Assembly: GCA_028685295.1 (NCBI GenBank)
Contig: JAQUEL010000052.1
Coordinates: 1-13,937, forward strand
Origin: a bacterium
GTDB taxonomy: Bacteria; UBP13; UBA5359
Direction of reading: 5' to 3'
Length of the DNA stretch: 13,937 nucleotides
Shown: positions 1 through 6,171 of the stretch, piece after piece
Layout: the number at the start of each line of letters is the position of its first letter
Position numbering within the stretch: the first letter of the stretch is position 1
Translations under genes and position numbers: made by a program
The notes under the pieces: model-generated
The model's database searches: none
What the model was told of the DNA's origin: nothing
What the model saw: the letters and a program-made list of their open reading frames with translations, nothing else

Positions 1-515
1 AATATCTCCTCCAGGCGGCTGCATACCGCCTGCACCAGCTCCGGGTCATCGATCAACATAAAACAGAGCGGCTCGAAGCCGATCAGAGATTGTAGGCATT
101 CAAAGAAACCGCTTAATCCGCTGTTGCAGGTGACCATCATGCCTTCCGGCAATACCTGAGACACCTGGTCGAATTCCGCATATGAAATAGAATCCTTTGT
201 GGGCCAGGGATACTCCTCGAAGCTCTTCCTGTCACTTATCGGATACCGTTGCGAACGATCGATGAGGCTTCCCAACGGCATGTCTACCTTGCCCCACACC
301 GGCAGACAGTCGTACCCCGCCTTATAATAGAACTCCACCGTATCGGCCGCACAGGCAATACTCTTTCCCAGCAAACGTTCCTGGACAGGAATATCCACCA
401 GCAGCTCATAAAACGGGATAAAGTCCGGCTTGCCGTCACGCAGAAGAACGCGCCGGAGCTGGTTGAAATCCGGTGCCGGTCTGATACATGTTTCCTCTAA
501 AGATCTCGGAGACAT
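1..515 (-). CDS. Uroporphyrinogen decarboxylase-fold protein (corrinoid methyltransferase-like), 5' part only
   Basis: This is an open frame from ATG at 515 to the left window edge: 171 codons with no stop, so the gene is cut by the window. The start is backed by a Shine-Dalgarno GGAGGTG at 529-523, seven bases upstream and just after the phosphatase stop. The N-terminus reads like the URO-D superfamily: residues about 21-40 RRVLLRDGKPDFIPFYELL, then AGYDCLPVW (66-74), a CNSGLSGFFECL segment (130-141) and LIDDPELVQAV (154-164). These match the pattern R.al..gkPD.vP.~E, GyD, GfFE.l..l.G.E and DdPelv of URO-D-like proteins, often methylcobamide or methyl-transfer enzymes rather than heme enzymes. 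Heme synthesis is unlikely from context, since no heme gene is near. The missing C-terminal half would hold any zinc/cobamide ligands, so the reaction is unresolved. Confidence 0.8.
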   Translation of the reverse strand, partial: MSPRSLEETCIRPAPDFNQLRRVLLRDGKPDFIPFYELLVDIPVQERLLGKSIACAADTVEFYYKAGYDCLPVWGKVDMPLGSLIDRSQRYPISDRKSFEEYPWPTKDSISYAEFDQVSQVLPEGMMVTCNSGLSGFFECLQSLIGFEPLCFMLIDDPELVQAVCSRLEEI

Positions 516-522
516 CCGGTCG

Positions 523-529
523 CACCTCC
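523..529 (-). promoter_or_regulatory. Ribosome binding site of the URO-D-like gene
   Basis: GGAGGTG read on the minus strand, seven bases before ATG 515 and four bases after the phosphatase stop codon (535-533). It decides the start of a gene that is cut by the window edge and suggests the two genes are translated from one message. Confidence 0.8.
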
Positions 530-532
530 GCA

Positions 533-1843
533 TCAAGCGGCCCGGCGCAGACTATAAGCGCCGGCATCAGCTGAAGGCTTACCGGCCTTTAGCGCCTCAA
601 ACATCGTTTTGAAGATATCGGTGTTGTCGATAACCTTGACCTTCCCCCGTTCAAAATCGAGGAGCTCTCGTGCCAGTTTCTCCAAGATCTCGCTGCCGCT
701 TCCCTGGTAATACAAATCTACCAGCCTGTTGGTATGACTAAGCCATTTGCCGTCCGTGCCCCAGCTTACCGTCGGCAGCGTTCCCGCCGGCCCGGGCTTG
801 ACATTGTGCATATAGCCCGTATCATGATCAGCGGTAATCAGCAACAGGTTCTCCTGCCAACCGCCATGCGTTTCAATCCAGTTGATCACCGTAGCTACAG
901 CTTCATCGAAGCCTAAAGTTTCGCCTATGGATTGATTCAAATTATTAGCGTGATTGGCAAAATCTATGGCTCCCCCTTCCACCATTAGAACAAAACCATT
1001 TCCTTTTTCCAATACCGACAACGCTCCCGCAGTCATCTCTGCCAGGGTCGGTTGATCCGGGGCGGCTCCGGAACCATCGGCCAAACGGTATTTCAGAGAT
1101 CCTCCCTTAAACAGCCCGAATACTTTAGCATGTTTAGCTCCTTCGGCCAACGCCTTGAAATCTTCCCGACTTTCGGCCAGTTTGTAGAGAGTGGAACTGG
1201 ACTTGAGCGATACCCAGTCATCCTGGGACAGATAGGTGTACTCTTGCCCCTTTTTAAACGCTTCGGGATGCCCGCCTCCCATGATAAGATCGAGCTTGGA
1301 CTCAAACAGCATCTGTCCGGCGATGAGGTTATAGTCACTGCGGTTGCCGACGTGAGCAGCAAAAGATGCGGGGGTAGCGTGGCAGAACGGAACGGTAGTG
1401 ACCACACCGGTCTTTAATCCCTTCTGCCTGGCTATCTCCATAATATTGACCAGCGGCTTCTTCTGCTGATCGACTCCGATGGCGCCATCGAACGTCTTTA
1501 CTCCCGTAGCCAGAGCCGTAGCTGCCGCGGCTGAATCTGTGGGCCTCCTTTTGGGGTACTCTTTGTTGCCGTTATTCCAACCGGGATCATATTTTCCCTC
1601 GATAGAAAAGGTAGTGACATAGAGATGGCTCTTCAATTTTTCCATGACCAGATAGCTCTGTCCGCCGAAAGCATGGTATTCGGGGCCGAACTTGTAAGCT
1701 CCGGCAGCCTTTGACACATCCGGCCCCATGCCGTCGCCGATCATCAGGATGATGTTCCTGGGTGCGGCCAAGCATGGCGATATCGATAAAGTCATAAGTA
1801 TAATCAACAATACGACTGTTGTTGCGTTTCTCTTAGCAAACAT
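533..1843 (-). CDS. Secreted alkaline phosphatase (PhoA superfamily)
   Basis: This 436-residue phosphomonoesterase belongs to the alkaline phosphatase superfamily. It hydrolyses phosphate esters with two zinc ions and usually a magnesium ion, outside the cytoplasmic membrane. Residues 1-26 form a signal peptide ending SPCLA-A. The active site is complete: metal Asp37 in LMIGDGMG, nucleophile Ser104 in PTDSAAAATALATG, His155 in CHATPASFAAH, Glu289 in MVEGGAIDF with Asp294 and His298, Asp339-His340 in TADHDTG, and His370 in LSHTN. The usual TADHETGG is TADHDTGY here, a mild variant. Length is normal for the family. The start is ATG 1843 with AGGAGG ten bases upstream. It follows the LamG protein by 30 bases and precedes the URO-D-like gene by 17. 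Its position in a glycosidase operon suggests dephosphorylation of a phosphorylated glycan, although general phosphate scavenging remains possible. Confidence 0.93.
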   Translation of the reverse strand: MFAKRNATTVVLLIILMTLSISPCLAAPRNIILMIGDGMGPDVSKAAGAYKFGPEYHAFGGQSYLVMEKLKSHLYVTTFSIEGKYDPGWNNGNKEYPKRRPTDSAAAATALATGVKTFDGAIGVDQQKKPLVNIMEIARQKGLKTGVVTTVPFCHATPASFAAHVGNRSDYNLIAGQMLFESKLDLIMGGGHPEAFKKGQEYTYLSQDDWVSLKSSSTLYKLAESREDFKALAEGAKHAKVFGLFKGGSLKYRLADGSGAAPDQPTLAEMTAGALSVLEKGNGFVLMVEGGAIDFANHANNLNQSIGETLGFDEAVATVINWIETHGGWQENLLLITADHDTGYMHNVKPGPAGTLPTVSWGTDGKWLSHTNRLVDLYYQGSGSEILEKLARELLDFERGKVKVIDNTDIFKTMFEALKAGKPSADAGAYSLRRAA

Positions 1844-1873
1844 TCTTATTCTTCCTCCTCACCGTTTTTACCC

Positions 1874-4750
1874 TTACCATTTTCTGGGATTAGCCTTTAA
1901 GCCTTGATAGATACGTTCAGCCTCATCCACGTATTTCAAATAAGGTGAATATATGCTCTCCGCCCACTTCTCTTTACGGGCCAGGCCGGTAATAGCCTTT
2001 CTTAAGTTGCTTATCCAGGAAAGAAAATATTCGATATCATCCTCCGAGGGCTTGATGCTTTTTTTACCGACCTGAATATATACCGGTGCGGTATGCGCCC
2101 AGTTGCCGAAAAACTCCCCGCGTCTGCCATAGCATCTGACAGCCAACCAGCCAGTAGTGTTTACCTGCTGCGTATAGCTTGTTCTGAATATCCTCTCTTT
2201 GCTATCAGGCGTAATTGTCTTTACTACTCTACCATCCATAATCACTTCTATTTTCTCCACCCCATAGAGATGGCCCGCTTCTATCTCGCATCGAACACTC
2301 CCTCCGGCTTCCGGCAGGGTAATAACGCTGCCCATATCCCGACCGTTTGCTTTAAAAATCACGAACGGACCGTCGCTAACAAACAGCCTTTGTGCTTTAT
2401 AGGCATCCGTTATTTCCTGCCAGGAAAGCTCTTTAAGCTTTGTATACGCCCGATAATAGCCCGGCGCAATAATTGTAGCCGGATTATTAATGTAGCAATC
2501 CGTAGCAGCTGTTGCCGCCATCCTGAAACCGGCATTCAGAAACCGATACCCGATAGGCTTTTCTCCTTTGAAAGCATATCTCCATAAATTAACCTTGCCG
2601 AGCGCAACAGCTACCGGCAAACCCCGGCAAGATTCTACAAAAACAGCTTTCTCTATGGGATACTGAATCTCCTCGGCAAAAGTGGCTGCTCCTCCGCTAG
2701 CTTGAAGTGCGCTCAGAGCATCCAGCTGTGCAAAGTATCCGGCTTTTCCTGTATCGGCGTTAAGGCAGATAACATCCCCCAGAACTCTGCTGCCTACTTC
2801 CTGTCCGCTGCCGGCTAACGTTTCATTATCCAATAATTTATGGCTTTCACCATCCATACCACTGACAATATGAAACCAGTTAAGCCCTTCCGCCTGAAAG
2901 ATTTTGAAGGCGTTGCCGATATTGTCGCCGGTCAGCAGCATATCGTAACGTTTTTCCGTGTGACCTATCGTTTGCAGTTCTTCATCTCCGCCGTACCAAC
3001 CCATATTCGGCAGGTTAACCCATCTTTTCAGCTTGATGTCAAGTCTCTTTTCCTCTCCATCGCCCAATGTTAACTCTATCTTCTGAGGCTCGTATTCAAA
3101 GCCGCGCAACAGAACTATATTATATTTTCCAGGTGGAAGCTTCATCTCAAAATTGCCGAAAGCATAGAACTGGCCCCGTTTTTCATTGCCGTATGAAAAG
3201 ATATCTTCCGGGAAGAAATGGATACCGCTGTCATTATGGAGCATAGCCTTGACATTTATGGCTTTGCCTGTGTCGGCATCTGTAACGCTGCATTTAAGGC
3301 CGGATGTGCATCCCTGCAGGTATTTCGCATGCTCCGTCAACAGCTTAAGCTTGGCTATGGCTGTATTGCTCTCATAATCCCGATTGATCTCCGTTGGGGA
3401 GAGAGCATAATTATAAAGCTTTACCTCTCTGATAAAGCCGGAAAACTGGTAATGTATGTCGGGGAAAGGAGCCAGCCCGCTGATGACCAGGGGCAAAGCG
3501 GCATAGTTATAGTCGCCCAATGGAGGGCTGTAACATATCCTACCGGACGTATTAGCCTCTTTCACACATTTGCCGTTAAGATAAAGCATCGTTTTCCCCT
3601 GTTTGCCGTCAAAAGAGAAGCCGACATGATACCACTTTCCTCTCTCTATCAATGGCGCAGAGGTTATTCGGCAAGGGGTTCTCTTCCCTTTATCCTCCAC
3701 ATAAAGCTCAAGCACCAATTGCTTGTTTATGACAGAAAAGTTATAGCCGCTGTAAGTTGCCCTGCCTTTGCTGATTACCCCATTCGCGCCCAGAGGATCG
3801 GCTAAGTTCACCCAGGCGGCAAGGCTCATCCTATCATCGAAATTAAGATAATCCTGATGCGGTATATCTACCCTGGTCCGCTTGCCGTCGAACTCCAAAC
3901 CGCACGCATCGCCATCGGCTTTGCTCCACAAACCGTTAATTACGGTGCCGTTGGCACGCATGGAAGATTGATCATGAGCTATATTCCCTTTACCTTCGTC
4001 AAGAGGAAAATAGGCGATAAGCTCTTTAGCGGATGGAGCCTTCTTTACCATATTAACCGAAGAGCTTTCATCTTTTATCTCTTCTTCACTCAATTTACGG
4101 TTGTATATCTTTACCTCGTCAATGGCACCGCGAAACGATCGTTCCTTTACTCCACCGCCAATCCTTAAGGGATCCTTATTTATATTTAAATCTATGCTCC
4201 CTGAAATACTCTTTTTACCAATGTTCTTCCCGTTTATGTACCCGTATAATTCGCTGCCATCATAGACCAAAGCCAGATGGTGCCAGGCATAAGGCGAAAC
4301 AGAGCCGCTTATCTGGAAGCACTGCTTGCCGGCTGCCATCATAAAGATAACCCCTGTCCCATCCTTGTTGCTAAAAATGCTATATGAACCCAGATAGCCG
4401 GTTCCCGGTTTACCCAGGATAGTTCTGCCTGCATACCCTTCTTCAACAGGCTCTAGCTTTGCGAACAAAGAAATGCTGAAAGCTCCGGTAGGATTAAGAT
4501 CATCGGAGTGCGTTATTTCCAGATAATTGTCGATACCATTGCATCCCAGCGCACTTCCCTTTATTCCCTCAACCTGTGAAGCACCGTAAATTTTGCCGTT
4601 ATTCTTATTGGGGGAATTATCCGGGCAAATGCCGTCCTTGCTCTCGTCAAAGCTCCAATATCCAATCGGAGAAAGATTATCTCCATATGCCATTGACATG
4701 GATATAAGCAACAACATAAACACCAGGACAATCGATATCTTCTTACTCAT
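1874..4750 (-). CDS. Exported protein with two LamG domains and a degenerate CehA/McbA-like domain
   Basis: The protein has 958 residues with a signal peptide (1-23). Two LamG/concanavalin-like beta-sandwiches follow, at about 28-225 (IGYWSFDESKDG ... FRGAIDEVKIYNRKLSEEEI) and 245-460 (IAYFPLDEGKGN ... SGFIREVKLYNYALSPTEI). A beta-sandwich with LPPGKYNIVLLRGFEYEP lies at about 485-575. Next comes a CehA/McbA-like metallohydrolase region (about 580-800: GWYGGDEELQ, RFLNAGFRMAATAATD, GYYRAYTKL, LFVSDGPFVIF), and a C-terminal beta domain ends with AHTAPVYIQV (885-894). In catalytic relatives the first block is GD.HvH; here it is GDEELQ. The later His sites also look replaced (AEEI at 692-695, TDCY at 750-753). 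Glycan binding or scaffolding is therefore more likely than hydrolysis, which is inference. The start is ATG 4750 with GAGGAA six bases upstream. Confidence 0.8.
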   Translation of the reverse strand: MSKKISIVLVFMLLLISMSMAYGDNLSPIGYWSFDESKDGICPDNSPNKNNGKIYGASQVEGIKGSALGCNGIDNYLEITHSDDLNPTGAFSISLFAKLEPVEEGYAGRTILGKPGTGYLGSYSIFSNKDGTGVIFMMAAGKQCFQISGSVSPYAWHHLALVYDGSELYGYINGKNIGKKSISGSIDLNINKDPLRIGGGVKERSFRGAIDEVKIYNRKLSEEEIKDESSSVNMVKKAPSAKELIAYFPLDEGKGNIAHDQSSMRANGTVINGLWSKADGDACGLEFDGKRTRVDIPHQDYLNFDDRMSLAAWVNLADPLGANGVISKGRATYSGYNFSVINKQLVLELYVEDKGKRTPCRITSAPLIERGKWYHVGFSFDGKQGKTMLYLNGKCVKEANTSGRICYSPPLGDYNYAALPLVISGLAPFPDIHYQFSGFIREVKLYNYALSPTEINRDYESNTAIAKLKLLTEHAKYLQGCTSGLKCSVTDADTGKAINVKAMLHNDSGIHFFPEDIFSYGNEKRGQFYAFGNFEMKLPPGKYNIVLLRGFEYEPQKIELTLGDGEEKRLDIKLKRWVNLPNMGWYGGDEELQTIGHTEKRYDMLLTGDNIGNAFKIFQAEGLNWFHIVSGMDGESHKLLDNETLAGSGQEVGSRVLGDVICLNADTGKAGYFAQLDALSALQASGGAATFAEEIQYPIEKAVFVESCRGLPVAVALGKVNLWRYAFKGEKPIGYRFLNAGFRMAATAATDCYINNPATIIAPGYYRAYTKLKELSWQEITDAYKAQRLFVSDGPFVIFKANGRDMGSVITLPEAGGSVRCEIEAGHLYGVEKIEVIMDGRVVKTITPDSKERIFRTSYTQQVNTTGWLAVRCYGRRGEFFGNWAHTAPVYIQVGKKSIKPSEDDIEYFLSWISNLRKAITGLARKEKWAESIYSPYLKYVDEAERIYQGLKANPRKW

Positions 4751-4820
4751 AATACGTTCCTCACTTTATAACATAGATGTCAGGACGTTGATTATTTGAT
4801 AAATATTGCTCCATATACCG

Positions 4821-6104
4821 TCAATCCTTTCCAGCAAACTTTTGTCCTTTAGCCGATAAATTACGCACGGTCTTTTCTATATCCTGCTTTCCCATAAGAA
4901 GTAGCTCTGTTTCCGGTGAGAAAACCGTGCTGCTAAACTCATCAGCCCAGGTTACTTTAAGTATCGGACGTGCATAGTATATGGAATCAATATAGACGCC
5001 GATATGCTCGGGAGGCGGCATACAAAACGTCTTCTTCGCCACCTCGGGGATAGGAGGTATGCAATTTCTCCCTCTGCCCATAATGGCAGTCCCCTCCGGC
5101 CCGCAAGCGAATTTCAGAAATTTGAAGGCGGCCTCTTTTACCTGGCTCTGGCTGGATATATGCAGCGTACCGGTAGAGAAGGCACTGACTCTCTTCTTAC
5201 CGGCGGCCGCTATCGGTATCGGCGCCACATCCCAAGAGAAGGCTTTAATATCCTGCAGGGAGGACAGCATAAAGGAGGGGGCGATAAACATCCCGATACG
5301 TCCGGTCATAAACATCTGCAACCCGTTCTTAAGCTTGTCCACCTCTCCTCCAAGTTGCGCCAGTGAAGGCACTGATTTATCTACATTTTGTAATGTAAGT
5401 AAGTATCGCAATCCTTCTCGCATCTCCCGGCTGTCGGCCAGACAATGCTTCCCTTCCGGATCAAAGAGCTTTCCTCCAAGGCTCTCAACCACATCCATGG
5501 ATCCGGGAAGAAGTGCCCCATATTGTGCCGGCTTTCCTTCTTTTCTAACGGTAAGCTTCCTGGCGGTTGCCCTGAAATCATTCCAGGTCCACTTGCTGTC
5601 AGGATACGGCAGATGTGCGGCATCAAAGATATCTTTATTGTATACTAATGCGTTTGTGCCGTAATAAATCGGCAGGCCGTAGATACCGCCATTATAGCGC
5701 AAACCGTCCAGCAAAGCCGGGAAGTACTGTCCCAGGTCCACGCCTTCTTTCTTAATGAACGGACTCAGATCCGCTACTGAATTCTTTTGAACTAACGGAG
5801 GTAAAATAGTATCACACCAATAGAAAACATCCGGAGCCGTGCCGCCGGCTATCTCAACCTTTATTTTGTTAGGGCCACCCTGTGCGGGCTCAAGCTTCAC
5901 ATAAACTTCATTCTGACTATGATTAAAGGCATCCACTACCTGCTGATGCAACTTCAGTTGTGCAGGATAAACTTCCCAGTTTTCATAACGGATCAGCGCT
6001 CTCTTTTCCACCCGATCAAAGCCTGAGCCGGAATACTTGCCGCAACCTGCTGTCAAAAGGACACTAATAATACACCATATAATTAATATACGACGGTTCA
6101 TCAT
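4821..6104 (-). CDS. Sugar-binding lipoprotein of an ABC transporter (SBP family 1)
   Basis: The 427-residue extracellular solute-binding protein is of the carbohydrate-uptake (CUT1) type. Residues 1-20 form a lipoprotein signal with lipobox LTAGC, placing the lipid anchor on Cys21. Family features in order are the N-lobe start YENWEVYPAQL (40-50), GGTAPDVFYW (87-96), VADLSPFIKKEG (110-121), GLPIYYGTNALVYNKDIFD (142-160) and WTWNDFRATARKL (172-184), followed by a C-lobe with MFMTGRIGMFI. It would capture oligosaccharides released by the neighbouring hydrolases and pass them to a permease pair and an ATPase. None of these partners is in the window, which is unusual since permeases normally follow directly. 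The start is the first of two adjacent ATGs (6104, 6101), with a run of six G at 6116-6111 six bases upstream. The substrate cannot be read from the sequence. Confidence 0.9.
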   Translation of the reverse strand: MMNRRILIIWCIISVLLTAGCGKYSGSGFDRVEKRALIRYENWEVYPAQLKLHQQVVDAFNHSQNEVYVKLEPAQGGPNKIKVEIAGGTAPDVFYWCDTILPPLVQKNSVADLSPFIKKEGVDLGQYFPALLDGLRYNGGIYGLPIYYGTNALVYNKDIFDAAHLPYPDSKWTWNDFRATARKLTVRKEGKPAQYGALLPGSMDVVESLGGKLFDPEGKHCLADSREMREGLRYLLTLQNVDKSVPSLAQLGGEVDKLKNGLQMFMTGRIGMFIAPSFMLSSLQDIKAFSWDVAPIPIAAAGKKRVSAFSTGTLHISSQSQVKEAAFKFLKFACGPEGTAIMGRGRNCIPPIPEVAKKTFCMPPPEHIGVYIDSIYYARPILKVTWADEFSSTVFSPETELLLMGKQDIEKTVRNLSAKGQKFAGKD

Positions 6105-6155
6105 ACCGATCCCCCCACTATACTCTCAAGTTTCTGCTTTATTCAAGTAATAACA

Positions 6156-6171
6156 CCGGCCTACCGGCCTA
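6156..6171. repeat. 8-bp tandem direct repeat across a stop codon
   Basis: CCGGCCTA occurs twice in a row on the plus strand (6156-6163, 6164-6171). The second copy covers the TAG stop of the GH89-like gene, so the 3' end reads TAGGCCGG twice. It may be a small slippage duplication; no function is claimed. Confidence 0.75.

Noticed and set aside
1093-1407. 104-codon minus-strand frame inside the phosphatase gene
   Set aside because: Same-strand shifted frame inside an intact phosphatase; the phosphatase motifs are continuous, so no frameshift is implied.
3218-3805. 195-codon plus-strand frame opposite the LamG protein
   Set aside because: Antisense to the two-LamG gene, with no family resemblance; treated as a shadow.
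4751-4820. Internal promoter before the LamG gene
   Set aside because: The gap is AT-rich, but no -35/-10 pair with proper spacing was found.
5059-5664. 201-codon plus-strand frame opposite the sugar-binding protein gene
   Set aside because: Antisense shadow; the minus-strand frame has the lipobox and all SBP blocks.
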